Shown one piece after another: positions 50,992 through 60,115 of a stretch of 64,000 nt of DNA. The notes under the pieces are model-generated. The model was not told the DNA's origin and did no database searches. It was given only the letters and a program-made list of their open reading frames with translations. The DNA is from Bacteroidales bacterium (GTDB taxonomy: Bacteria; Bacteroidota; Bacteroidia; Bacteroidales; UBA932). The stretch lies in the NCBI GenBank assembly GCA_017471085.1, contig JAFUWW010000007.1:53513-117512 (forward strand), read 5' to 3'. Positions within the stretch are counted from its first letter, which is position 1. Each line of letters opens with the position of its first letter. Position numbers and translations under genes: made by a program.

Positions 50992-53900
50992 ATGAACGGA
51001 AAACTGACTGCATTCATCCTTGGCCTTCTGTGCCTGTCGGCCAGGGCCCAGACTTCTTCCCTTCCGCCCGTACAGGACCATCTCTCCAACCCGAACGTCA
51101 ATGCCATGGTGCGGGACAGTACGGGGCGTCTGTGGATCGGGACCAGCCGCGGGCTCAACCGTTACAACGGCAGTGCGTTCAAGGTCTATGAACAGACCGA
51201 CAGCCTCTCCCTGCAGGACGATTATATCAGCTGCCTTGAATATGATGCCGGCGACCGCCTGTGGGTGGGCACCGGCTCGGGCGTGGAACTGGTGCGGGGC
51301 AGCCGGGTGGTGCCGGAATACCGCTGGAACATCGGCCGGGTGTTTTCCATGGCTTCGATGGACAGGGATCACCTGCTTTGCTCTGTCAGGGACGGCCTGG
51401 TGCTCCTTGACAAGGAGACGGGGGAAAGCCGGACGGTTTACCAGGATGTCCGCCTGTCATTCAATTCATTTATCCGGACTTCCGGTGGCTATGTCTGGAT
51501 TACGCATGTGACACGTCCCCACATCACAGTGCTGGACCCGTCTTTCAGGGTGGTGCGGGAACTGGATTATCCCCAGTCCTACGTCCGGCACATGGTGGAG
51601 GGATACGACAGGAGTGTCTATATAAGTACGGCTAAGGGCCTTTTCCGGTATACGGCCGACGGCAAGCCGCTCTCCCTCCCTCCGTCCCTTGAAAAACTGA
51701 CTGCGGGAGAGAATGTCCTTTTTTACGGCCGCCGCCCTTCCTCAGAGATGATGGTGGCCGGCATTTCCGGGAAAGGACTCTATTCGGTGGACCGGGATGT
51801 AATCAGGAGGATCCTGCTCAGGGAAAGCCTTTCCGATGCGAATTCCTGTATGGCGAAATTCTCCGAAGAATGCATTTGGCTGAGTCCCGGCCGCCAGGGA
51901 GTCCGGAGCTATTTCATGCCCTCCGACCGGGAAAGCATCCCCGTGCCGTCCGACCATGATCCCGAAGCGCTGAACGACCTGTATATGCGGGACGGGAATA
52001 CGCTGCTCATCCTCACCAATAAAGACATCTACCTGTACGACAGGACAACCATGCAGTCCAGGCGGGTACAGGCCGACCAGATAGACGGAAACCAGCAGAT
52101 CCTGGTTTCCCTGATGGACAGCCGGAGCCGTTTCTGGATGGTGTACGGATACGATGAACTCCGGCGCTATGAATGGGCCGGTGACAGGCTGAGCCTGAAG
52201 TTCCGGACGCCGGTGTCTGACGTGGTGTCCCTCTGGGAATCGGCCGAAGGGAATGTGCATCTGCTGGACGGGAACCGGATTGTCACCGTGGACGCCGCCG
52301 ACAAGGTTTCCTCTGTCCCCGCCAGCGCCCATCCGGCCTTCTGGCACGGAGGACAGACCCGTCGGGGAACCGCTTATTTCCTGGCCCGGGAAAGCATCTG
52401 GGTCTGTGGCAGCAACCTGGTTTTGAGCCAGCTTCCGGTCGATCTGGATTCTCCGGAATGCGTGTGGGAAGACGTGGAAGGCATCTGGTGGATCGGAACC
52501 CGGCGCCAGGGCCTGTTCCGTTACAACCCCGCCACCAAGGAATTGTCGCCGTTCCCGTTCGGAGGGGCCGGTTCCGACCATTCCATCCGGACAGTCACCG
52601 CCGACGGGCAGGGCAATATCTGGGTAGGGACCCGTTCCGATGTGACGGTCATCTCAAGGGCCGACGGAACCGCCCTTACTTTCAAGTCGCTCCCTGAACT
52701 GAATGGCGTCCTGTCTACCAACAGCTGCCTGGTGACACCGGACAATACGGTCTATTTCGGCAACCTGTACCGGATTTTCGGATTCAGCGCCCAGACTCCG
52801 GAACTGAGCCGGGACATTCCCCTCAGCCTGGACGGCATCCTGGTGAACGGGGAAACCCTGATGGAGGATACTCCGGCGGAGCTGGTGCTGGAAAACGGAC
52901 AGCGGCAGGTGGCCTTCTATTTTTCCGGCGATAATTTCGACACCAGTTTCCGCCCGGTGTACCAGTACCGCCTGGACGGGTTCGATACCCGCTGGATAGC
53001 GGCCGGAGACAACCTGAGGGCCGGCTACTCCAGCCTCCGTCCCGGAAAGTATACCTTCCGGGTGCGGGTGCAGCGGCAGGACGGCCAGTGGAGCGAAGGG
53101 GAGCTTTCCCAGAGGATCCGGGTAAAACCTTCCCCCTGGCTTTCGGGGCCGATGCTGCTGTACCTTCTGCTGGCGCTCTCCGTATTGGGCCTTGGCGTCT
53201 ACCTTTTCATCCGTCTTCGCATCAACAGGGAGCGGATGGAGATGGCGCAGGGTGAAAAACTGCTGAGCGAGCAGATGGCCCAGGAACGGACGAATTTCTT
53301 CACCAATGTCTCCCATGAGTTCAGGACGCCGCTTTCCCTGATTTACGGGCCTGTCCGCGAACTGGGCAAGTCGGCCAGCCTGTCAGTGGAAGACCGCAAG
53401 ATGGTGGGAATCGTGGAGCGGAATGCCGAGCGGATGATCCGCCTCACCGACCAGCTCCTGCAGTTCAACCGTTCCGCCGCCAGCAGGGACTCGCTGTCCG
53501 TGATGAAGACCGACGTGGCCTTGCTGCTGAGGCAGATGCTGGAGAATTTCGAATACATGTTCCGCCAGCGCAGTCTCCACGTGAAGATGGAACTGCCCCA
53601 GTCCCTGCCGGTTTACTGCGACCGGGAAAAAGTGGAGAGGATTGTCTTCAACCTTATCAGCAATGCGGTGAAATATACTCCCGAGCAGGGGTCCATCACC
53701 GTGTCGGCAGCAGAGGATGAAGGTTCCGTGCGCATCAGTGTGGCCGATACAGGAATCGGTATTTCCCCGGAGAAGATGGCACGGGTTTTCGACCGCTTCG
53801 AGCGGGTGGGGGAGAAAGTCGGGGACAGCCTTCCCACGGGCTTTGGAATCGGCCTGAACTATGCCCGGCACCTGGCCCTGGTGCATAAAGGGTCGCTGGA

Positions 53901-54789
53901 GGTCCGTGGCAATGATCCCCTCGGTTCCGTCTTTACCTTCAGCTTCCCCTCCCGGCGGGAAGATTATGCATCCGAGGCCGTCTGGGAAGGCCATCCTGAA
54001 GAGGAGTCCGCACCGGCAGCCGGTGTGCAGCCGGATTCTTCCGACAGCGGCGAGGTGAATGTGCTGATCGTGGAGGACAATGCCGACATGCGCGAATACA
54101 TCCGTACCCTGCTTGGAGAAAAATACCGGGTCATGACGGCTTCCGACGGCGAGCAGGCCTGGGGATGCATCCGGATATCGGCCCCGGACTTGATCGTGAG
54201 CGATATCATGATGCCCTTCAAAGACGGCTATACCCTTTGCAAGGAATTGAAAAACGACCCGGAATACTGCCATATCCCCGTAATCCTGCTCACGGCCAAG
54301 GCCGATATGGAAAATCAGATCCGCGGGCTGGAACTGGGGGCTGATGCCTATATCGGCAAACCCTTCGATCCGCAGCTGCTCACCGCCTCGGTGAAGAACC
54401 TCCTGGACAACCGGCGCCGGATGCAGCACATCCTCTCCGAGAGGCCGTCCGCCGTGGAAGAAATGGCCATGAGCAGCCACGACAAGGCCTTCCTGGAAAA
54501 ACTGTATGCCCTGGTGGAAGAACATCTGGGCGAGGAAGACTTCAACGTGACCACCCTTGCCCTGGAACTGGGCATGAGCCGCACCAGCCTGTTCTCCAAA
54601 CTGAAGGCGCTGCTGGGCCAGTCCCCGCAGGGATTCCTGATGGGATACCGTTTGAACAAAGCCATGGAACTGCTCAAAAAAGGCGACCTCAACGTGAGTG
54701 AAGTCGCCTATAAGGTGGGATTCTCTACGCTGACCGGTTTCTCCCGGTCCTTCAAGAACAAGTTCGGCGTGCCGCCGAGTTCGGTCTAG
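50992..54789 (+). CDS. Hybrid two-component system regulator (HTCS)
   Basis: 1265-residue one-protein sensor and transcription factor of a polysaccharide locus. Order: signal peptide (to about 19); periplasmic sensor with two beta-propellers of Reg_prop blades (RDSTGRLWIGTSRGLNRYN and others, about 25-620); Y_Y_Y domain (about 630-710); transmembrane helix (about 718-742); HisKA with H775 in NVSHEFRTPLSLI; HATPase (NLISNAVKYTPEQGS, DTGIGI); receiver with phosphoacceptor D1071 in SDIMMPFKDGY; AraC-type HTH at about 1165-1262. It senses an oligosaccharide in the periplasm and activates the divergent SusC operon. Its stop codon overlaps that of the GH2 gene. Confidence 0.96.
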   Translation: MNGKLTAFILGLLCLSARAQTSSLPPVQDHLSNPNVNAMVRDSTGRLWIGTSRGLNRYNGSAFKVYEQTDSLSLQDDYISCLEYDAGDRLWVGTGSGVELVRGSRVVPEYRWNIGRVFSMASMDRDHLLCSVRDGLVLLDKETGESRTVYQDVRLSFNSFIRTSGGYVWITHVTRPHITVLDPSFRVVRELDYPQSYVRHMVEGYDRSVYISTAKGLFRYTADGKPLSLPPSLEKLTAGENVLFYGRRPSSEMMVAGISGKGLYSVDRDVIRRILLRESLSDANSCMAKFSEECIWLSPGRQGVRSYFMPSDRESIPVPSDHDPEALNDLYMRDGNTLLILTNKDIYLYDRTTMQSRRVQADQIDGNQQILVSLMDSRSRFWMVYGYDELRRYEWAGDRLSLKFRTPVSDVVSLWESAEGNVHLLDGNRIVTVDAADKVSSVPASAHPAFWHGGQTRRGTAYFLARESIWVCGSNLVLSQLPVDLDSPECVWEDVEGIWWIGTRRQGLFRYNPATKELSPFPFGGAGSDHSIRTVTADGQGNIWVGTRSDVTVISRADGTALTFKSLPELNGVLSTNSCLVTPDNTVYFGNLYRIFGFSAQTPELSRDIPLSLDGILVNGETLMEDTPAELVLENGQRQVAFYFSGDNFDTSFRPVYQYRLDGFDTRWIAAGDNLRAGYSSLRPGKYTFRVRVQRQDGQWSEGELSQRIRVKPSPWLSGPMLLYLLLALSVLGLGVYLFIRLRINRERMEMAQGEKLLSEQMAQERTNFFTNVSHEFRTPLSLIYGPVRELGKSASLSVEDRKMVGIVERNAERMIRLTDQLLQFNRSAASRDSLSVMKTDVALLLRQMLENFEYMFRQRSLHVKMELPQSLPVYCDREKVERIVFNLISNAVKYTPEQGSITVSAAEDEGSVRISVADTGIGISPEKMARVFDRFERVGEKVGDSLPTGFGIGLNYARHLALVHKGSLEVRGNDPLGSVFTFSFPSRREDYASEAVWEGHPEEESAPAAGVQPDSSDSGEVNVLIVEDNADMREYIRTLLGEKYRVMTASDGEQAWGCIRISAPDLIVSDIMMPFKDGYTLCKELKNDPEYCHIPVILLTAKADMENQIRGLELGADAYIGKPFDPQLLTASVKNLLDNRRRMQHILSERPSAVEEMAMSSHDKAFLEKLYALVEEHLGEEDFNVTTLALELGMSRTSLFSKLKALLGQSPQGFLMGYRLNKAMELLKKGDLNVSEVAYKVGFSTLTGFSRSFKNKFGVPPSSV

Positions 54790-57700
54790 TTGGCCACTGG
54801 CCTGATATACAGGTTGAACGTGCGGGGCCGGGCGGGCAGCAGATACTGCTCCATCGGCCAGGAACCCCAGGAATTGATGCCGCCCACACCCATCTGGACC
54901 AGGTCTGCATGCACATAGGTGGCGCCGCGGCTGCGGTCGTTCTCGTGGGCCTTGGCCTTGAGTTCCAGCGAATGCACATGGGTGTCCAGGTCTTCCAGGG
55001 AGAAAGGAAGGGCCGATGCGCTGAACTGCGCGTCGGAGGTGAGTTCCAGCCCGGAACCGTCGGTCGCGAGCACCCGGAAGTTGCGGAGGCCCGTATGGGC
55101 GCCGGCTTCCTGGCTGCGCGGATAGCCGTAGTGGTACTGTTCGTTCACGCTCTGGCGGTAGCGGCCTAGGAGGGCGGCGCTGCAGCGGTCGCTGTAGTTC
55201 TCCCAGGGACCGAGACCCAGGAAGTCCACTTCGTCGAACCGGCCGTCCAGGGCGAAACGGAGGCCGAAGCGGAACAGGTTGGGGGCCTCCGACAGGGAGC
55301 CTGCGTCGCTCATGATTTCCGTCACCCGGATGCTGCCGTCGCCGCTGATGCTGTACACCAGCTGCAGGCCGGCCTTTCCGCCGACGGGCTCATATTCCAC
55401 GGTGACTTTGCAGGTGTTTTCGTCTGACGAAGTGAGTACCCGGCGCACTTTGAAGGCGGGGTTCCGCCACAGGGCGAAGCGGGTTTCGAAGCGGGCTCCG
55501 AGGTCATTTTCCGTGAGTGCACGGTTAAAACAGGGCTTCAAAGGTTCTTTCAGATACTCTTTCCCGTTTACCTGATAGCTGCTCAGGAAACCGGTGGCCG
55601 GGTCGATGACGGCCTGCCAGGTCGCCAGCCTGTCCGACAGCGTGCCGGCATAGGTGAAAGTGCCCCGGAAGGTGGTTCCCTCGGCTTCGGGCAGGGATTC
55701 GCTGGCCCAGGAAGCGGGAGCGGTGCGGTCGCACAGCACCAGCTGGTCGTACGCGGCTTCATGTCCTGCCGGCAGCAGGTTGCAGGCCGATTTCATCTTG
55801 TAGCGGACGTTCAGCGTGACGAGGGCGTTCCCCGGCAGCTCGCCGATCCCGAGGTCCAGCGTACGGGTTTCCCCGGCAGGGATGTCCAGGTCCCAGACAA
55901 TGCCGCTTCGCACCGGCTCGCCGTCGGCCTCCATTTCCCACTGCAGGTAATAGTTCTCCAGGCTTACGAAGAAGTTCTCGTTGGTGACTTTCACCTGGCC
56001 CGGGCGGGTGCCGGCGGCAGTGAGGATGTTGCGGTACTGGTAGCGGACCTCGTAGGCGTGCGGGTGCAGGGTGCGGTCGGCGGCGATGACTCCGTTGCAG
56101 TTGAACGAGCCGTCGGAGGGGTCGTAGTCGTTGAGGTCTCCTCCGAAGATGAAGATGTGGTCCGTGCCTTCATCGGCGGAAGGCCAGCGGAGGGCCTGGT
56201 CTACGAAATCCCAGATGAAACCGCCCTGGTAGGACGGGTATTTCCGCACCAGGTCCCAGTATTCCTTGAAGTTGCCCATGGAATTGCCCATGGCGTGGGC
56301 GTACTCGCACTGGATCAGGGGACGGTCGGCCTTGGCCAGGTAGCGCTCGCAGCCCTTGGGATCCAGGTACATGGGGCAGAAGATGTCCGTATTGCGGTCC
56401 AGGTCGGCCCGTTCGTACTGGACGGGACGGGTGGGGTCGTAGGCTTTGATCCAGTCGTAGCAGTCGTAGAAGTTCTGCCCGTTGCCGGCCTCGTTGCCCA
56501 TGCTCCAGATAATCACGCTGGGGTGATTGATGTCCCGCTTGACCATGCGCTGGTCGCGGTCCAGGTGGGCGTCGTGGAAGAGTTTGTTCTTGGCCAGGGT
56601 TGAAGGGCCGTAGCCCATCCCGTGCGACTCGATGTTGCCTTCGTCCACCACATACAGGCCATACTGGTCGCAGAGGGCGAGCCAGCGCGGGTCATCGGGG
56701 TAGTGGCAGGTGCGCACCGCATTGATGTTCAGTTCCTTCATGATGCGGATATCCTTGATCATGTCGGCCTCGGAAACGGTGTAGCCCTTGTACGGGTCCA
56801 GTTCGTGGCGGTTGGCACCCTTGATCAGGATGGGCTGTCCGTTCACCTTGAGCTGGGCGTTTTCGATGGTGACGGTGCGGAAGCCGAAGGGAATGGAAGT
56901 GCTTTCCGCCACGGAACCGTCGGCGGTGAGGGCCTTTACCTTGAGGCGGTAGAGGTTGGGCTCTTCGGCACTCCAGAGGGAAACGCCATTCAGGCGGTCT
57001 TCCACAATGACTTTGCCCTTGACCGGCTTGGCGGAGTAGGTTCCGACCGTCCGCCCCTCAGCGTCGGTCACCTCGAATTCCACGAGGTGGATGCCCTTGG
57101 TGAGTTCGGCCGAAATCCGGAGGTCTCCATCCATCGACCCGGATACGTTCACGTCTTCCAGACGGTCGTTTTCACGGGTATAGAGTTCCACGCCGCGGGA
57201 GATGCCGGCGAAGCGCCAGAAGTCCTGGTCTTCCAGGTAGGTGCCGTCGCACCAGCGGAAGATTTCCAGGGCGATGAGGTTTTCTCCTTCCTTCACGTAC
57301 TTGGTGAGGTCGAAACGGGCCTCCAGCTTGCTGTCCTGGCTGTATCCCACCATCTTTCCGTTCACCCAGACGCGGACGTTGGAGGTGGCCGAGCCGATGT
57401 TCAGGCAGACCTGCCTGCCCGTCCAGGACTTGTCCAGCGTGAAGGTGCGGCGGTACTGTCCCACGTAGTTATGTTCCGAAGGCACCTGCGGCGGATTGTT
57501 CTTGAAATGGCCGCGCCAGGGGTAGCCGATGTTCAGGTACATGGGGTCGCAGTATCCCTCCAGGTCCCACAGGCCGGGAACGGGGATGGTGTCCCAGGCG
57601 CTGTCGTCCAGCGACGGCTGCTCGAAGCCGGCGAGGCGGCTTTCCGGCGAGGAGTTGAAGCGGAACTTCCAGATTCCGTTGAGGATAAGGGTCTGCTGCT

Positions 57701-57839
57701 GGTCGGTTTTGAAGGTAGCCCGCATGGGCATCCTGTTCACCGCGAAGACGGCGGGGTTCTGCCAGTCTTCCGTCTTTGAGGCCGCGGACAGGGAAATGGC
57801 GGCAAGAAGGCCTGCCGTGAGGAGTGTGAGTTTGTGCAT
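54786..57839 (-). CDS. GH2 beta-galactosidase-like glycoside hydrolase
   Basis: 1017-residue LacZ-type enzyme; I use ATG 57839 (MHKLTLLTAGLLAAISLSAA), which yields a signal peptide, so it is periplasmic. A sugar-binding jelly roll (DWQNPAVFAVNRMP, WDTIPVPGLWDLEGY), Ig-like domains, the TIM barrel with acid/base Glu in WSMGNEAGNG (about 450) and nucleophile Glu in IQCEYAHAMGNSMGN (about 510), and a C-terminal beta-galactosidase small-chain domain are visible. All family domains are present. Its stop codon shares CTAG with the convergent regulator gene. It probably releases galactose (or a related sugar) from imported oligosaccharide. Confidence 0.94.
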   Translation of the reverse strand: MHKLTLLTAGLLAAISLSAASKTEDWQNPAVFAVNRMPMRATFKTDQQQTLILNGIWKFRFNSSPESRLAGFEQPSLDDSAWDTIPVPGLWDLEGYCDPMYLNIGYPWRGHFKNNPPQVPSEHNYVGQYRRTFTLDKSWTGRQVCLNIGSATSNVRVWVNGKMVGYSQDSKLEARFDLTKYVKEGENLIALEIFRWCDGTYLEDQDFWRFAGISRGVELYTRENDRLEDVNVSGSMDGDLRISAELTKGIHLVEFEVTDAEGRTVGTYSAKPVKGKVIVEDRLNGVSLWSAEEPNLYRLKVKALTADGSVAESTSIPFGFRTVTIENAQLKVNGQPILIKGANRHELDPYKGYTVSEADMIKDIRIMKELNINAVRTCHYPDDPRWLALCDQYGLYVVDEGNIESHGMGYGPSTLAKNKLFHDAHLDRDQRMVKRDINHPSVIIWSMGNEAGNGQNFYDCYDWIKAYDPTRPVQYERADLDRNTDIFCPMYLDPKGCERYLAKADRPLIQCEYAHAMGNSMGNFKEYWDLVRKYPSYQGGFIWDFVDQALRWPSADEGTDHIFIFGGDLNDYDPSDGSFNCNGVIAADRTLHPHAYEVRYQYRNILTAAGTRPGQVKVTNENFFVSLENYYLQWEMEADGEPVRSGIVWDLDIPAGETRTLDLGIGELPGNALVTLNVRYKMKSACNLLPAGHEAAYDQLVLCDRTAPASWASESLPEAEGTTFRGTFTYAGTLSDRLATWQAVIDPATGFLSSYQVNGKEYLKEPLKPCFNRALTENDLGARFETRFALWRNPAFKVRRVLTSSDENTCKVTVEYEPVGGKAGLQLVYSISGDGSIRVTEIMSDAGSLSEAPNLFRFGLRFALDGRFDEVDFLGLGPWENYSDRCSAALLGRYRQSVNEQYHYGYPRSQEAGAHTGLRNFRVLATDGSGLELTSDAQFSASALPFSLEDLDTHVHSLELKAKAHENDRSRGATYVHADLVQMGVGGINSWGSWPMEQYLLPARPRTFNLYIRPVAN

Positions 57840-57861
57840 AATCAAAGAAGGGTTAGTGGTG

Positions 57862-57869
57862 CAAAGATA
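57862..57869 (-). promoter_or_regulatory. -7 promoter box of the GH2 gene
   Basis: TATCTTTG on the minus strand, 23 nt before the start codon; no TTG at normal spacing, suggesting activator dependence. Confidence 0.5.
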
Positions 57870-57931
57870 ACAATTGTTTGGAGAAATCGGGAGGACGGGG
57901 GAGAAAAGGGAACGAAGAAAAAAATATTTGA

Positions 57932-57961
57932 TTGTAAATTCGGCAATATTGGCTATCTTTG
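57932..57961 (+). promoter_or_regulatory. Promoter of the 57968-63764 operon
   Basis: TTG (57932-57934), a 19-nt spacer and TATCTTTG (57954-57961) fit the consensus. The -7 box ends 6 nt before the ATG at 57968, so the mRNA is predicted to be leaderless or nearly so. Confidence 0.62.
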
Positions 57962-57967
57962 CATAAT

Positions 57968-60100
57968 ATGGGAAAAAGGGCAACTATCATAGTGGTCACT
58001 GTTCTGGCAGTCATGCTGGCCGGGATTGCCTTTGCTGTCAGCAGGCTTTACCGGAACCCGTCCCCCGAACAGTCCGGGACTGTCCAGACCGCGGCGTCGT
58101 GGTCCGTGCTCACCGCCGTTCCCTCGGACGCCGTGGCCGTAATGGTATTCGACGGCTCCAAGGCGGCGGCGAAGGTCCTGGCCGATTCCACCGGCCTTCT
58201 CCAGGCTTTCCTGGCCCCTGGCAACAGCGCTTTCATGGCCTATCTCCGCAAGATGGACCGTGAACGGATGGCTGTGTCCCTCCATAACAGCGGGTCGCTG
58301 GTGCCGCTGGTAGCTGCCGAACTCCGCCAGGCCGATTCCGCCTCGCTGGCTTCCCTCCAGGCTGCCGCCGCCAAGGCCGGCCTCAGGACTGCCGTCAGCG
58401 GAGGCTTTCTCCTCGCCTCCCGTTCGGAGACGTACCTGAATGCATCGGCCCGCCATCTGGAAGAGGGCATGTCGGTGCTCTCCACAGACCGCCTGGGAGA
58501 CCTGGTGAACGCTGTCTCCGGCGCGGCCGTCGCTTTTGTATCGCATGCCCATGCCGCCAAGGTGATGCAGGTGTATACATCGGCCCGGATGCGGCAGAAG
58601 GCCACTTTCGTCAAGAACCTCACCCCCTGGAGCGCCTACTCGCTGCAGGAGGCGGACCAGGACCATCTGGTCATCAAGGGCATGGCCCTTCCCGGCGAAT
58701 CCGCCTCCAGCTGGGTCCTCTCCTATGAAGGCCTGCCTGCACAGGAAGCCCTGTTCCCGGAGGTACTGCCCTATTTCACCGCCACGGCCGTTTCCATCCC
58801 CGTGGCCGATATGGACGCGTTCCTCGAGTCCTGCCGCCGGTACCAGGACGGCAACGGACGCCTCACCCGCTATAACAGCGCCCTCAAGGCCCGTTCCGGA
58901 AGGCCGATGTCTCCGGAGGAGTGGCTTCGGGACATGCAACCGAAGGAGTTGGTGAAAGCCACCTTCCCCTCGGACGATGGCGACATCCGCGAGGTGCTGC
59001 TGGTCCGCTCGGCCAAGGACAAGAAACTGGGCCGGGAGGTTTCCAATCCCTACAGGGGATATCTGCAGACCATCCTGGGCGATGATTTCGCCGTCGTAGA
59101 CACGGTCTGTTCCGCGGTGGGCAGCCGCTGGAGCGTGTACGGCTCCGGCCCTGCCGTCCAGGCCTTCGCCGACCGTAAATTCCTGGAATACACCCTCAGG
59201 GACAGGCTCTCGGACGCATCCGTGAATGTCCCTTCCGGCCTGATCGTCTACAATTCCTTCTCGGAGAATCCCGAGATGGCCACGGAGCTTTTCACCGGGG
59301 AAGTCTCGGAAAAGCTGCTGGCTTTTGTCCGGGGAGCAGGCTATGCTCCCGCTTTCGTAAGCACGGACCTGTCCGGTGCCAATCCGTCGTTCCGCATCCG
59401 GGTGGAGAAGCGCGCCCTGAAGGGCACCAAAGTGCAGGTGCTGGAGCGTGACACCACCGTGGTGGTGCCTACAGGCCTGTTCCCGGTGCAGAACTATACC
59501 ACCGGGAAAACCAATTATCTGTACCAGAACGACCACCTCTCCATCTGCCTGAACGACGAAAACGGCAAGGGAGTCTGGGGCATTCCTTTCAAGGAGCGCC
59601 TCTGCGGAAGGGTGGAAAGCATCGACTATTACAACAACGGCAAAATCCAGTTCCTGTTTGCGGCCGGGTCCAAGCTCTATCTGCTGGACCGTCTGGGCCA
59701 CTGGGTGAACGGATTCCCCGCAGAACTGGGCAAACCGGTGCTGCTGGGCCCTGCCGCGTATGATTTTACCGGAGCTCACGGTTATACCGTGATGATTCTC
59801 CACAAAGACAATACTCTGGAAATGTATAACCTGCACGGTCGGAAACCGGACGGCTGGAAGGGTATCTCCGCCCCCGAGACGGTGAAATCCCTGCCGGAAC
59901 TGGTGGAAGCGGGCGGTAAATCTTACTGGGTGGTCCGCACGTCGGTCCGCACCCTGGTATACGGTTTCTATGGGGGAGACCCTCTGACCCGGGAAGAGGG
60001 CGGAAAGATGATCAAGCCGGATTCTCCCGTTACGCCCAAGGGAAAGGGCATCTCGGCGGAATGCTACGACGGACGCACTCGGGATTTTAAATTGAACTAA
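57968..60100 (+). CDS. Unknown membrane-anchored protein, possibly DUF3352-like
   Basis: 710 residues from ATG 57968. A single N-terminal transmembrane helix (IIVVTVLAVMLAGIAFAVS) anchors a large extracytoplasmic body. The early PSDAVAVMVFDGSKAAAKVL and LLQAFLAPGNSAF resemble the start of DUF3352 proteins, but I am not certain. Residues about 480-640 look like beta-propeller or OmpA-associated blades (NYLYQNDHLSICLNDENGKG, KIQFLFAAGSKLYLLDRLGH). No catalytic motif was recognised. First gene of an operon with an acyl-CoA synthetase 15 nt downstream. It might act in envelope maintenance; this is a guess from neighbours only. Confidence 0.65.
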   Translation: MGKRATIIVVTVLAVMLAGIAFAVSRLYRNPSPEQSGTVQTAASWSVLTAVPSDAVAVMVFDGSKAAAKVLADSTGLLQAFLAPGNSAFMAYLRKMDRERMAVSLHNSGSLVPLVAAELRQADSASLASLQAAAAKAGLRTAVSGGFLLASRSETYLNASARHLEEGMSVLSTDRLGDLVNAVSGAAVAFVSHAHAAKVMQVYTSARMRQKATFVKNLTPWSAYSLQEADQDHLVIKGMALPGESASSWVLSYEGLPAQEALFPEVLPYFTATAVSIPVADMDAFLESCRRYQDGNGRLTRYNSALKARSGRPMSPEEWLRDMQPKELVKATFPSDDGDIREVLLVRSAKDKKLGREVSNPYRGYLQTILGDDFAVVDTVCSAVGSRWSVYGSGPAVQAFADRKFLEYTLRDRLSDASVNVPSGLIVYNSFSENPEMATELFTGEVSEKLLAFVRGAGYAPAFVSTDLSGANPSFRIRVEKRALKGTKVQVLERDTTVVVPTGLFPVQNYTTGKTNYLYQNDHLSICLNDENGKGVWGIPFKERLCGRVESIDYYNNGKIQFLFAAGSKLYLLDRLGHWVNGFPAELGKPVLLGPAAYDFTGAHGYTVMILHKDNTLEMYNLHGRKPDGWKGISAPETVKSLPELVEAGGKSYWVVRTSVRTLVYGFYGGDPLTREEGGKMIKPDSPVTPKGKGISAECYDGRTRDFKLN

Positions 60101-60115
60101 AACCTACTTTTTGAT

